Assembly: GCF_002899895.1 (NCBI RefSeq)
Contig: NZ_PPEI02000002.1
Span: forward strand, 186,001 to 250,000
Reading direction: 5' to 3'
From: Chryseobacterium oncorhynchi
Lineage (GTDB): Bacteria; Bacteroidota; Bacteroidia; Flavobacteriales; Weeksellaceae
Length of the DNA: 64,000 nt
Each line of letters begins with the position of its first letter. Position 1 is the stretch's first letter. Shown piece after piece: positions 8,997 to 18,346 of the stretch. The notes under the pieces are model-generated. The model was not told where the DNA came from and did not search any database. It was given only the letters and a program-made list of their open reading frames with translations. Position numbers and translations under genes: made by a program.

Positions 8997-9554
8997 TTAT
9001 TCTCTTGTAAAACAAGTTTCAATATGATCATTGATCATACCAGTGGCTTGCATATGTGCGTAAACAACCGTGGAACCAACAAACTTAAATCCTCTTTTCT
9101 TCAAATCCTTGGAAATAGCATCGGAAACTTCTGTAGTTGCCGGTACTTCTGATAATGCCTTAGGTCTGTTATCAATAGGTTTTCCCCCTATAAAACCCCA
9201 GATATATTGAGAAAAGCTACCGAATTCCGCCTGCACCTCCATAAATTTCTGTGCATTGGTGATTGCAGCCAGTATTTTAAGTTTGTTTCTTATAATACCT
9301 GCATTGTTCATCAACTCTTCTATCTTTATATCAGAATAAACAGCCATTTTTCTATAATCAAAATGATCGAAAGCTTTTCTAAAGTTTTCTCTTTTGGAAA
9401 GAATGGTATACCAGCTCAATCCGGCCTGAAAGCTTTCAAGGATAAGGAATTCGAATATCGTTTCGTCATCATATACAGGCTTCCCCCACTCTTCATCATG
9501 GTATTTTCTATACAGATCATCTTTTTCGCACCATCCACAACGTATTTTTTCCAT
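8997..9554 (-). CDS. tag: DNA-3-methyladenine glycosylase I
   Basis: About 185 residues from MEKIRCGWCE; two upstream Met codons are possible starts. It matches Tag: the N-terminal RCGWCEKDDLYRKYHDEEWG and the C-terminal MINDHIETC supply the Cys and His ligands of the structural zinc, and FEFLILESFQAGLSWYTIL is the conserved helix-hairpin region. Tag removes 3-methyladenine from alkylated DNA in base excision repair. It is a lone gene between intergenic regions with no sign of an ada operon. The family assignment is strong. Confidence 0.93.
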   Translation of the reverse strand: MEKIRCGWCEKDDLYRKYHDEEWGKPVYDDETIFEFLILESFQAGLSWYTILSKRENFRKAFDHFDYRKMAVYSDIKIEELMNNAGIIRNKLKILAAITNAQKFMEVQAEFGSFSQYIWGFIGGKPIDNRPKALSEVPATTEVSDAISKDLKKRGFKFVGSTVVYAHMQATGMINDHIETCFTRE

Positions 9555-9691
9555 AGTCATCATATTTGTAATATAAAGATAGTCTTGATTTAGAAAAATA
9601 TAACAAAAGATTATGAAAAGTTTAACAAAGCTATCAGATTTTAGGAATGGTTATTGTTAATTTAATGATACCAAACAAAATTTATAGTATT

Positions 9692-9991
9692 ATGAACAAT
9701 TCAGATTATAACAAAGCGGAAAATGCAGTAAATAATGTAGAAAATTCTTTACAGAATGCAGCAGACAAAACCAAATGGAAAATCAATGAATTGGCAGATA
9801 AAGCCAAGGATTACCTTAATGAAAAGCGAAATAATGATGAAGAGGCAAGTCAGGAGGATTGGCTAGAGAGGGTAAAAGCTAATGTATCGGATGCCTGGGA
9901 AGGTGTTAAGGATAAAGCAGATGAGGCTTGGGAAAAAACCAAGGATGCAGCAGAGGATGTAAAGGCAGAATGGAACAAGAAAACCAATTAA
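9692..9991 (+). CDS. Small hydrophilic helical stress-type protein
   Basis: About 99 residues if started at MNNSDYNKAEN; a start 15 codons earlier is open but its extension looks unlike coding. The protein is highly charged and helical, with repeats of the type DKAKDYLNEK, VKDKADEAWEKTKDAAEDVK. This resembles LEA/YtxH/CsbD-like proteins that appear under desiccation or osmotic stress. There is no signal peptide or membrane segment. It has its own terminator. Function is only suggested by composition. Confidence 0.65.
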   Translation: MNNSDYNKAENAVNNVENSLQNAADKTKWKINELADKAKDYLNEKRNNDEEASQEDWLERVKANVSDAWEGVKDKADEAWEKTKDAAEDVKAEWNKKTN

Positions 9992-10020
9992 AATTTCAGT
10001 CATATAAATATTTTCAAGAA

Positions 10021-10055
10021 AATGGAGTCTTATAATTGATAAGGCTCCATTTTTA
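10021..10055 (+). terminator. Terminator of the helical stress-type gene
   Basis: Arms 10021-10033 and 10039-10051 pair with one mismatch around AATTG and run into T residues. Confidence 0.8.
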
Positions 10056-10079
10056 TTATGTCATAACCACAATTATTGC

Positions 10080-10087
10080 TACATTTG
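10080..10087 (+). promoter_or_regulatory. -7 element of fabI
   Basis: TACATTTG, a perfect TAnnTTTG, lies 24 bases before the fabI start. No clear -33 TTG at the usual distance. Confidence 0.5.
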
Positions 10088-10111
10088 TATTTCAATAAAC
10101 ATTAAAAAATT

Positions 10112-10921
10112 ATGTCATACGGTTTACTTAAAGGCAAGAAGGGAATTATTTTTGGAGCCCTTAACGAACATTCTATCGCATGGAAAGTTGCTGAAAGATG
10201 TCATGAGGAAGGTGCAGAGTTTATCTTATCTAATGCTCCTATCGCTATGAGAATGGGAGAATTAAATGCTTTAGCTGAAAAGACAGGGTCTGAGGTAATA
10301 GCTGCTGATGCAACTTCTATGGAAGATCTTGAGAAACTTTTTGATGCTGCTGTTGCAAAATTTGGTAAAATAGACTTTATTTTACACTCTATAGGAATGT
10401 CCGTCAATGTAAGAAAAGGGAAACACTATACAGATATGAACTACGACTGGCTAGAAAAAGGCTGGGATATTTCTTCTGTATCTTTCCACAAAGTAATGCG
10501 TCTGGCTTGGGAAAAAGACTGTATGAATGAATGGGGAAGCATCCTTGCTCTTACTTACATTGCAGCTCAGAGAACTTTCCCTGACTACAATGATATGTCT
10601 GACAACAAAGCATATCTTGAAAGCATTGCAAGAACTTTTGGATACTATTGGGGAGAAAGAAAAGTACGTGTAAACACTATTTCCCAGTCTCCTACTCCTA
10701 CTACAGCAGGAAGCGGTGTAAAAGGTTTCGGAGGATTCCTTGGTTATGCTGAAGAGATGTCTCCACTAGGAAATGCTACAGCTTTAGACTGTGCTAACTA
10801 CTGTGTAAGCATGTTCTCTGATCTTACCAAAATGGTAACTATGCAGAATCTATTCCACGATGGTGGTTTCAGTAATTCTGGAGTTACTCAGAAAGTAATC
10901 AACAGATATGATGTGGAATAA
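10112..10921 (+). CDS. fabI: Enoyl-ACP reductase (NADH)
   Basis: 269 residues, the usual FabI length. It has the FabI-type nucleotide loop GIIFGALNEHSIAWKVAE, the segment DFILHSIG, and the catalytic Tyr-x6-Lys pair in YNDMSDNK (near residue 168). SPTPTTAGSGVKGF is the substrate-binding loop. FabI reduces trans-2-enoyl-ACP in the last step of each fatty-acid elongation cycle, and it is the classic triclosan target. It is monocistronic with its own -7 element and a strong terminator. Confidence 0.95.
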   Translation: MSYGLLKGKKGIIFGALNEHSIAWKVAERCHEEGAEFILSNAPIAMRMGELNALAEKTGSEVIAADATSMEDLEKLFDAAVAKFGKIDFILHSIGMSVNVRKGKHYTDMNYDWLEKGWDISSVSFHKVMRLAWEKDCMNEWGSILALTYIAAQRTFPDYNDMSDNKAYLESIARTFGYYWGERKVRVNTISQSPTPTTAGSGVKGFGGFLGYAEEMSPLGNATALDCANYCVSMFSDLTKMVTMQNLFHDGGFSNSGVTQKVINRYDVE

Positions 10922-10950
10922 TTAATTTCAGATCATTCGTTATAAAATTG

Positions 10951-10979
10951 AATCGGCGGCCTCAAAGAGGTCGCCGATT
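10951..10979. terminator. Bidirectional terminator between fabI and the GH30 operon
   Basis: A 13-bp GC-rich stem with one mismatch (10951-10963 with 10967-10979, loop AAA) lies between convergent genes, with T-rich sequence on both sides. Confidence 0.8.
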
Positions 10980-11005
10980 CTGTTTAAAATAATATTAATA
11001 TGATG

Positions 11006-12445
11006 TTATAAAATTACGGTTTGTATAGAATGAGCAGGTGCATTCAACTTTGCAGCCATTCCTTCAATCCAAAGATTCGTTTCAATATCATTATCTGAAT
11101 CGTTCATGATAACAGTAACCAATTGTCCGTTTTCATTCATGAAAGCAGAAGATGTAAGGGCAGCTCTGTTGGAAGAGCTTCCTATCCTTTGTGCATTAGG
11201 TTTGATATATTTTGAAACATGTCCAATGTAGTAATATTCATAAGTATAAAATACCTCTCCTGTTTTGGTATCCGCAATAATTGGAGCAAAACAGAAGTTT
11301 CCTTTATGATTTGGACCTCCGGTTTCATCTAACAGGATGTTCCAGTCTGTCCATAAGGCATTCCCTTTATTGAAATCGTTCAGCATATTCTTGCTATACA
11401 GTTCTCCTAGGCTTACATCATAGATTTTATCCATTTTGAATTGCTCTTTACACCCTTCAGTGAATGCCAGAAATTTATCCGGAAAGGCTCTGTGCGTTTC
11501 TGCAAGGTTATCAAAAAGCTGGGTTTTGTTGTTCCATGTTTCATACCAGTGATAACCGATTCCGTGAGCATATTTTGAAGTTTCAGGATCGCTTAGCGTT
11601 GTTGTTGCTCTTTGGTAAATTAGATCTCTGTTGTGATCCCAGATCATCACTTTTTTATCTTTGTAACCATTTTTCCAAAGGGTTGGTCCTAGGTTATTCT
11701 TCAGAAACTCTCCCTCTTCTTCAGCCGTGTAGATACAAGATTCCCAGGATTGTGTTGCCATAGGCTCATTCTGAACAGTTAATCCCCAAACATTAATTCC
11801 TCTTTTTTCATATTCTTTGATGAATTTAATGTAATAATCTGCCCAAGTCTGATAATATTCATTTTCCAGTCTTCCGCCTTTGTATAAACTTTTATTAGAT
11901 TTCATCCAGGCTGGTGGGCTCCACGGTGAGAAATAGAAAGTGAAATTATTCCCGATTGCTTTTTGAGCTTCTTTAATCATAGGAATTTTATACTTTTCAT
12001 CGTGGGCAAGGTTGAATGTTTTCAGGGCAGTGTCGTTATCCTCCACATAGGTATAAGAATCGCTGGAGAAGTCACAGGAATTCATATTGGTACGAACAAC
12101 AGTGTATCCTAATCCATTTTTTCCAAAATAGGCATCCAGAATTTCTTTTTGCTTATTCTTCGGCATTTTGTAGAATGTTTCTGCTGATGCATCTGTAATA
12201 GCCCCACCAATTCCTATCAGCTTTTGATATTTAAAATCAGGAGCTACAAAAATACAGGCTTCTGTTTCTTTTGGCTGTCCAAATTTCTCAAACTTTACAG
12301 GACCTTTATCTGCCATTCTTTCATCAACCTTAGAATTGGTAAGAATTACCTTAGCTGTTTTTCCTTCATGTTTTTTCCAATAATTCTGGGCATTGGCATT
12401 CACGGCAATACCTACTACAAAACAACTTACGATTAGTTTTCTCAT
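11006..12445 (-). CDS. Glycoside hydrolase family 30, secreted (beta-glucosidase/beta-1,6-glucanase type)
   Basis: 479 residues with a signal peptide ending near NANAQ. The GH30 (beta/alpha)8 core shows the acid/base Glu227 in LTVQNEP and the nucleophile Glu330 in AFTEG, plus GIGGAITDASAET and FYFSPWSPPAWM. A C-terminal beta-sandwich follows. GH30 members of this kind cleave beta-1,6-glucans or beta-glucosides. It is the last gene of the minus-strand susC-susD-GH30-GH30 operon, 9 bases after the other GH30. There is no lipobox, so it may be periplasmic. The family is sure; the substrate is inferred. Confidence 0.88.
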   Translation of the reverse strand: MRKLIVSCFVVGIAVNANAQNYWKKHEGKTAKVILTNSKVDERMADKGPVKFEKFGQPKETEACIFVAPDFKYQKLIGIGGAITDASAETFYKMPKNKQKEILDAYFGKNGLGYTVVRTNMNSCDFSSDSYTYVEDNDTALKTFNLAHDEKYKIPMIKEAQKAIGNNFTFYFSPWSPPAWMKSNKSLYKGGRLENEYYQTWADYYIKFIKEYEKRGINVWGLTVQNEPMATQSWESCIYTAEEEGEFLKNNLGPTLWKNGYKDKKVMIWDHNRDLIYQRATTTLSDPETSKYAHGIGYHWYETWNNKTQLFDNLAETHRAFPDKFLAFTEGCKEQFKMDKIYDVSLGELYSKNMLNDFNKGNALWTDWNILLDETGGPNHKGNFCFAPIIADTKTGEVFYTYEYYYIGHVSKYIKPNAQRIGSSSNRAALTSSAFMNENGQLVTVIMNDSDNDIETNLWIEGMAAKLNAPAHSIQTVIL

Positions 12446-12454
12446 GATTTTAAT

Positions 12455-13879
12455 TTAAAAAATATATGTGGCTGCTGAACTTCCGGAAATGGTTACAGCA
12501 GCGGTTTTCCCTGCAAATTTAATATTAAAATTTTCATCTGCTTTATTATCGTTCTGAACAATTACAACTGTTTTCCCTGAAGGAGTTTTAAAAGCTGCCG
12601 TTGATAAATATTTTGTCTGTGTTGAAGCAATACGCTGAGAGCCTGCAGGAACAAATTTAGAAGCATGAGCTATGATATAGTAAGCAACATTTCTGGTAAA
12701 GTTTTCACTATCAGAAACGGTAATAGCTCCCTTACATTCCGTACAACCGCCATCTGTATGAGGTGCGTATTTTGGATCGTTGGCAAGGTTCCATTCCAAG
12801 GCAGTTTTGCTCCAGTTTCTCATAGAACCGATGATTACATTTCTTGTGTGCCAGTTCAGATCTTCGTTAAAAGTTCCCTTCGAACCTGTCCATTGTTCTG
12901 TAAAATATAGGTTTTTATCAGGAAAAGCGTCATGAACTGTGCTTAATGCTGAAATATCACCTTCATATAAGTGAAAGGCAGATCCGTCTACATATTGATA
13001 AGCTTCAGGATCTTTCAGGATATCAAGAGCATATTCAGGTTTGTTGCAATTGTGATCATATACAACAATTTTAGTTTTGATATTGTTTGCTTTAAAAATC
13101 GGGCCTAAATGACCTTTGACGAAATCTCTCTGCTGATCAGACGGCATATAAAGGCTTGGATTATTTCCGGGGTGCAAAGGTTCGTTTTGAGGAGTGATCG
13201 CATCAATAGCAATCCCCTCTTTCTTCATTCCCTGAATATACTTTACAAAATAATTGGCATAGGTTCCATAAAATTCAGGTTTTAAACTTCCTCCTTTTGA
13301 TTTTCCGTTATCTTTCATCCAAACCGGAGCTGACCAAGGTGCAGCAATGATTTTAATATGAGGATTGATAGCCAGTATTTCTTTCAACATCGATATTAAG
13401 GCTTTGTCTTTTGCCAAACTAAACTTCGAAAGAGAAGCATCAGTCTGCCCTTCAGGCAAATCATCATAGGAAAACACTTCACCATCAAGGTCTGAAGCCC
13501 CTATGCTTAATCTTAAATAACTGATCGAAATAGAATTTTTATCGTTACCAAAAAGTTCATTAAGCAACGCTTTTCTTTTTGACGGAGACAAACGATTGAT
13601 TACCTCAACACTTCCACCCGTCAATGTATAACCGAAACCGTCAACATATTGAAACTTCTGGGTATCATCAATTTCAATATTCTGAAAGTTATTGGTATTA
13701 TTTATAAATCTGACGGAAGTCTGAGCTTGTAATTTTATACTTTCGTCGCCTTTTGTAAGCCAATACTGGATTTCATTTCCTTTATTGGAAGTAACAGATG
13801 TACACGATAAAGGAAAAAGTGCCACACCACTAAGTAGTGCGGCACCTCTAAAGAAACTATATAAGTTGTGAAACTTCAT
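12455..13879 (-). CDS. Glycoside hydrolase family 30 lipoprotein
   Basis: 474 residues. The signal ends in a lipobox with Cys26 (LFPLSC), so it is probably anchored to the outer membrane, perhaps at the surface. GH30 features: DGFGYTLTGGS near 80, APWSAPVWMKD near 180, acid/base Glu233 in TPQNEP, nucleophile Glu328 in YFTEQW. It is clearly a diverged paralogue of its neighbour rather than a recent copy. A surface lipoprotein GH beside SusCD usually makes the first cut of the polysaccharide. It starts 2 bases after the susD stop. Confidence 0.88.
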   Translation of the reverse strand: MKFHNLYSFFRGAALLSGVALFPLSCTSVTSNKGNEIQYWLTKGDESIKLQAQTSVRFINNTNNFQNIEIDDTQKFQYVDGFGYTLTGGSVEVINRLSPSKRKALLNELFGNDKNSISISYLRLSIGASDLDGEVFSYDDLPEGQTDASLSKFSLAKDKALISMLKEILAINPHIKIIAAPWSAPVWMKDNGKSKGGSLKPEFYGTYANYFVKYIQGMKKEGIAIDAITPQNEPLHPGNNPSLYMPSDQQRDFVKGHLGPIFKANNIKTKIVVYDHNCNKPEYALDILKDPEAYQYVDGSAFHLYEGDISALSTVHDAFPDKNLYFTEQWTGSKGTFNEDLNWHTRNVIIGSMRNWSKTALEWNLANDPKYAPHTDGGCTECKGAITVSDSENFTRNVAYYIIAHASKFVPAGSQRIASTQTKYLSTAAFKTPSGKTVVIVQNDNKADENFNIKFAGKTAAVTISGSSAATYIF

Positions 13880-13881
13880 GT

Positions 13882-15321
13882 TTAGTAACCTGGGTTTTGG
13901 GTTAGGTTTTGATTATTATCTCTTTGTCCTTGCGGAATAGGCCACAACAGCCTGTTTGGATTAAGATTACCTGCATAAGGAAGTATATTCCCATTACCAT
14001 CTCTCTGCTGGGAAAGAATGGAAATAGCAGTACCTGTCCTTTTTAGATCAAACCAACGAACTCCTTCAAATGCAAGTTCTAGTTTTCTTTCTTTAAGCAC
14101 TTTACCAATTCCGTCTGTTTCAGAGGAAATGGAAACGGGAGCAAGCCCCACTCTTGATCTGATTTGATTCACATATCCGGCTGCTCCAGTGAAATCACCA
14201 GTTCTTACGGCTGCCTCTGCCTGCAATAAAATGATGTCTGCATAACGAAGAATATAGAAATTTTGGGTTCCGTCTGTTTTTCTCATTTTATACATGAAAG
14301 GGTAGTTATTACTTGGCCAGTAATTATCAGACCAGGCTACCGGAGAGAATTTAACGGAAGCATTTTTTCTCTGAATATCTCCTTCATCATCAAATGTCTT
14401 GACTATATCGTTGGAAGGAACATTAAATTTTTTCCAGTCTGTCCCAAAAAACATCGAGGTTCCCCAAGCCCATACACTTCCTGCATTACCATTGGCTTCA
14501 AAGATAGATTCTGCATTTGCTTCGTGATTTCCGTCAAAAAGATTATCATAAACAGGTAGCAGACTTATGCCTGAAATATTGGATGCATATTGTTTTACTT
14601 TGGCCCAGTCCGGATTGGGTTTTGATGCATTAGCTTTAGCCAGAAGTCCATAAGCAAGGTTTTTATTGGCTCTGTATTTTTCACTTCCTGCAGGTGCATT
14701 AGCCACGGCATTTTCAAGATCAGCAAGAATCATATCATATGCTTCCTGAGCTGATTTTCTTGCGGGATAAACCTGGCTATATACCTCATCAAAGTTATCT
14801 GCATTTACTCCTATTACAGCTTTGGTTACCAAAGGAATATCTCCCCATAGCTGTACAGCATGAAAATAATACATTGCTCTCATGATGGATGCCTCAGCTT
14901 TCATTTCAGTTTTTCTGGCTGATGTAAGTGCGGGATCATTAATTTCATCTACATAATTAAGGATCATATTACAATCATTGATGAAGCCGTATAAATATTT
15001 CCAGTCTCTTTCTACATTGGAATTAGTCGCAATAATACGATATTCATCCTGCTGAAAATTTTGTATGTTATCGGCTCCTGCATAGGAAACATCCGTCTGT
15101 GCGTCACCATTCATGAAATAATCCAACTGCCAGTATTCGTTTCCGAATGCAGAGTAAATGGTATTCATTCTGTTTTCTGCATCAGCTGCTGTCTTCAAAG
15201 GGTTTGTAACAGAAACCCCCTGCTCGGTAATAGGCTCAGTATCCAAAAAATCATTACAGGAAACCGCAGTCAAAAGAACTGATGCTCCAAATAGGTAATA
15301 TATTGCTTTATTGATTTTCAT
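13882..15321 (-). CDS. SusD/RagB-family glycan-binding lipoprotein
   Basis: 479 residues with lipobox Cys22 (LLTAVSC). The sequence FLDTEPITEQG at the mature N-terminus, the TPR-like helices (MRAMYYFHAVQLWGDIPLV) and the C-terminal WFDLKRTG and LLWPIPQGQRDNN...LTQNPGY are typical of SusD. SusD proteins form the lid of a SusC channel and hold oligosaccharides at the cell surface. It lies 10 bases downstream of susC, as in nearly all PULs. Confidence 0.93.
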   Translation of the reverse strand: MKINKAIYYLFGASVLLTAVSCNDFLDTEPITEQGVSVTNPLKTAADAENRMNTIYSAFGNEYWQLDYFMNGDAQTDVSYAGADNIQNFQQDEYRIIATNSNVERDWKYLYGFINDCNMILNYVDEINDPALTSARKTEMKAEASIMRAMYYFHAVQLWGDIPLVTKAVIGVNADNFDEVYSQVYPARKSAQEAYDMILADLENAVANAPAGSEKYRANKNLAYGLLAKANASKPNPDWAKVKQYASNISGISLLPVYDNLFDGNHEANAESIFEANGNAGSVWAWGTSMFFGTDWKKFNVPSNDIVKTFDDEGDIQRKNASVKFSPVAWSDNYWPSNNYPFMYKMRKTDGTQNFYILRYADIILLQAEAAVRTGDFTGAAGYVNQIRSRVGLAPVSISSETDGIGKVLKERKLELAFEGVRWFDLKRTGTAISILSQQRDGNGNILPYAGNLNPNRLLWPIPQGQRDNNQNLTQNPGY

Positions 15322-15331
15322 TGTAAATAGT

Positions 15332-18169
15332 TTAAAAATTAGCTTTTAACCCGATAATAAAGGTTCTAACCTGTGGATAAGTACCATAATCTATTCCGAA
15401 AACAGCTCTCTCTGCACCTGTAGTACCATTGTTAGGACTGAATGCATTCACTTCTGGGTCCATTCCTGAATAATTGGTAATCGTGAAAAGGTTTTGTCCA
15501 GTCACATATACATTCAGTTTGCTTACCCCTTTGAAAGGACTCATGAAATTGTATCCTAATGTTACTGCTTTCAGTTTCAGATAAGAACCATCTTCTACAA
15601 AACGATCAGAAATAAACTGTGCAGAAGCAGAGTTCGCTCTTGGTACATCTGTAATTTGTCCGGCTGTAGTCCACCGGTTTAATACTGCTGTAGATTGATT
15701 TTTATAATCATTCATCATTTCCAGATCAAATCTGGTTGCATTAAATATATCATTTCCTACTGATCCTGTAATAAGCATATCCAGATACCAGTTTTTATAT
15801 TTGAAATTATTGCTGAAACCAAAGGTAAAGTCGGGGTTAGGGTTTCCAATATATCCTCTGTCTTCAGGTTTCAACTCTGTATAAGAAACTACTTTTCCGC
15901 TTGCATTTACATACATCATATCTCCATTATTAGGATTTACTCCGGAAGTTTTATATCCGTAGAACATTCCTAAAGGCTGTCCTTCTTCAAATCGAACCAA
16001 GGTTCCCATTCCTTCAATATTGGCAGCAGGAATTGTTCTAAGTTCTTTATTAAGATGGGTTATTTTATTATTTGTAAATGAGATATTAAATGAAGTATTC
16101 CATGTGAAATCTTCATTTTTAATATTCATTGTATTTAAAGACAATTCCAATCCTTTATTTTCAAGGGAACCTATATTTCTGTAAATTCTAAGTTTCTGAG
16201 GACCTAAATCAAATGGTGTAATCAAATTATCCGTCTTTCTTTGATAGGCATCAATACTGAATCTGATACGGTTAGTAAGCAGTCCTAAATCTAAACCAAC
16301 GTTACTATCTGTTGTGGTTTCCCAAGCCAAATCTCCACTGTCATACTGGGAGACTGTATAAACAGGAACTCCATTGGTCCAAAATGGATTGTAAAGATTA
16401 AAGTGAGAATAAGCAGGAATTGCAGATGCATTACCGGTTTTTCCCCAGCCTCCTCTTAATTTCAACTCACTAATTACCTTACTGTCTGCTAAAAAATTTT
16501 CTTTGGAAATCAACCAAGAAGCAGAAACTCCCGGAAAGAATCCCCATTTATTGCCAGAGGCCAAAGCTGAGTTTCCATTTTGTCTGAAAACCCCCATTAC
16601 GGTATATTTACCGTTAAGCGTATAAAGCGCTCTTCCGAAAAATGAAACTTGTCTCAGGATTTCTTTACGGATATCATAGCTTTGATTTTTTGCCAGATCA
16701 TAACTAAAATTAAAAGTATCATTAGGAAAATTATCACCCCCATAATACTTGCTCTGAAAGTTCCTTTCATTAATCTGAACACCTCCAAGCAAGGAGAAAT
16801 CATGGATGGATCTCTTCAGGGTATAATTCAATGTATTTTCAAAATTATATTCTTGGAACTGGGTGAATTCCTGAGAACCTATTCCAAACTTTGATCTTCC
16901 GTAACTTGTCTGATATCCGTCTGTAAACTTAGTATTTCTGGAATCTATCATATCAAAAGAAACAGAGGGTTTCCAAGTAAGATCTTTTAGAAGTCTCACT
17001 TCAAGCCCTAAATTACTTAAAAATCTCTGAGTAAGGGTTTTATCCTTTCTAGATTGATAAGCTACAGGGTTTTCCCATGATGATTGATAAGGGTTGGGGC
17101 CATACTGCCCAGGTTTATAACCATCTTTTATGGCTCCTGTAGCCGGATCATATATTTCCGGATCTGAAGGATTCATTATGACCTGATTTCCGTATACAGG
17201 AAGAAAAGTAGGGGTATTAAATGCACTTAATACAACACCTCCTCTTGCAGTACTTAGATTATCATTCGTATTCGTAAGATTGGTAATAAAATAGTTCACG
17301 GTTGAATTTAACTTTAACCATGGTAAGATAACGGCATCCAGATTAACTTTTGCCGATGTCCTTTGAAATCTTGAAGGCTTTATAATTCCGTCAATATCCT
17401 GATAACCCAATGCAGCGTAAGCTTTAACATTTTCATTGCCAAAGGCATAATTTACGTTATAGTTTTGATCAAAACCTGTTTGAAAAACTTCTTTTGTCCA
17501 ATCTGTATTAATACCTACATAACGAGGATTGTTTGCTGTGGAAAGATAATCTCCGCCACCATTCAGCTTGATATCTCCCAGCAATGATCTATACTGATCC
17601 TGATTAAGAACATCAATATTTTTCATGATTTTAGAAAATCCCCAATACGCATTAAAATTCAGCTGAGGTTTTCCGATCTTTCCTCTTTTGGTAGTAATGA
17701 TCACAACTCCGGAAGAACCATTGATTCCATAAATTGCTGTAGAGGATGCATCTTTTAGAATCGTCATATCGAGAATGTCATCGGTATTGATCCCGCTTAT
17801 GTCATTGGTCTGTATACCATCCACCACATACAAAGGGCTTACAGATGATGAAATAGAGTTATTACCTCTGATTTTAACCTCTATCCCTGCTCCTGGCTTT
17901 CCAGAAGCCTGGGTAACATTCACTCCTGCAGCCTGCCCTTGCAATGCTTGTCCTACACTGTAAATAGGCCTATTATCAAAGGCATCTGCTTTTACAGTAG
18001 AAACAGCACTTGTAAGATTCTGCTTTTTAACCCCTCCATACCCTATCATTACAATTTCTTCTATTTTGTTTTCTTTAGAAACCGTGTCCTTCTTGGTCTG
18101 GGCACTGAAGTTGGCCGTAAAATAGAGGACGGCAATCACTCCTAGGCTTCTCGATATTCTTACATTCAT
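15332..18169 (-). CDS. SusC/RagA-type TonB-dependent outer-membrane transporter
   Basis: 945 residues. A signal peptide (ends near NFSAQ) is followed almost at once by the TonB-box region KIEEIVMIGYGGVKKQNLTSAV, then the plug (ALQGQAAGVNVTQASGKPG, ILKDASSTAIYGINGSSGVVIITTKRG) and a 22-strand barrel ending in a C-terminal aromatic (GLKANF). The roughly 80-residue carboxypeptidase-like domain usually found at the front of SusC proteins is missing. It imports the oligosaccharide captured by SusD. First gene of the GH30 operon. Confidence 0.93.
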   Translation of the reverse strand: MNVRISRSLGVIAVLYFTANFSAQTKKDTVSKENKIEEIVMIGYGGVKKQNLTSAVSTVKADAFDNRPIYSVGQALQGQAAGVNVTQASGKPGAGIEVKIRGNNSISSSVSPLYVVDGIQTNDISGINTDDILDMTILKDASSTAIYGINGSSGVVIITTKRGKIGKPQLNFNAYWGFSKIMKNIDVLNQDQYRSLLGDIKLNGGGDYLSTANNPRYVGINTDWTKEVFQTGFDQNYNVNYAFGNENVKAYAALGYQDIDGIIKPSRFQRTSAKVNLDAVILPWLKLNSTVNYFITNLTNTNDNLSTARGGVVLSAFNTPTFLPVYGNQVIMNPSDPEIYDPATGAIKDGYKPGQYGPNPYQSSWENPVAYQSRKDKTLTQRFLSNLGLEVRLLKDLTWKPSVSFDMIDSRNTKFTDGYQTSYGRSKFGIGSQEFTQFQEYNFENTLNYTLKRSIHDFSLLGGVQINERNFQSKYYGGDNFPNDTFNFSYDLAKNQSYDIRKEILRQVSFFGRALYTLNGKYTVMGVFRQNGNSALASGNKWGFFPGVSASWLISKENFLADSKVISELKLRGGWGKTGNASAIPAYSHFNLYNPFWTNGVPVYTVSQYDSGDLAWETTTDSNVGLDLGLLTNRIRFSIDAYQRKTDNLITPFDLGPQKLRIYRNIGSLENKGLELSLNTMNIKNEDFTWNTSFNISFTNNKITHLNKELRTIPAANIEGMGTLVRFEEGQPLGMFYGYKTSGVNPNNGDMMYVNASGKVVSYTELKPEDRGYIGNPNPDFTFGFSNNFKYKNWYLDMLITGSVGNDIFNATRFDLEMMNDYKNQSTAVLNRWTTAGQITDVPRANSASAQFISDRFVEDGSYLKLKAVTLGYNFMSPFKGVSKLNVYVTGQNLFTITNYSGMDPEVNAFSPNNGTTGAERAVFGIDYGTYPQVRTFIIGLKANF

Positions 18170-18189
18170 ATACAGCTATTTGTTTTAAT

Positions 18190-18202
18190 TCTCAAATTGA
18201 GA
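18190..18202. promoter_or_regulatory. Possible operator upstream of susC
   Basis: A perfect palindrome TCTCAAATTGAGA lies 21 bases before susC in the 177-base divergent region. A 10-base direct repeat AATTCATAAA (18304-18313 and 18324-18333, spaced two helical turns) lies before the MFS gene. Either could be the site of the Nudix-type regulator; this is inference. Confidence 0.35.
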
Positions 18203-18346
18203 CAATAAAAATATATTATTTTTCATTTAATTAACATTAGATTCACAAATATTTTAATTTTTCGTTTATTATTGAGGGTTAAAAGCCATATCTTAGCACC
18301 TATAATTCATAAAAAGTTATAAAAATTCATAAAGCTAATCCCCGAA

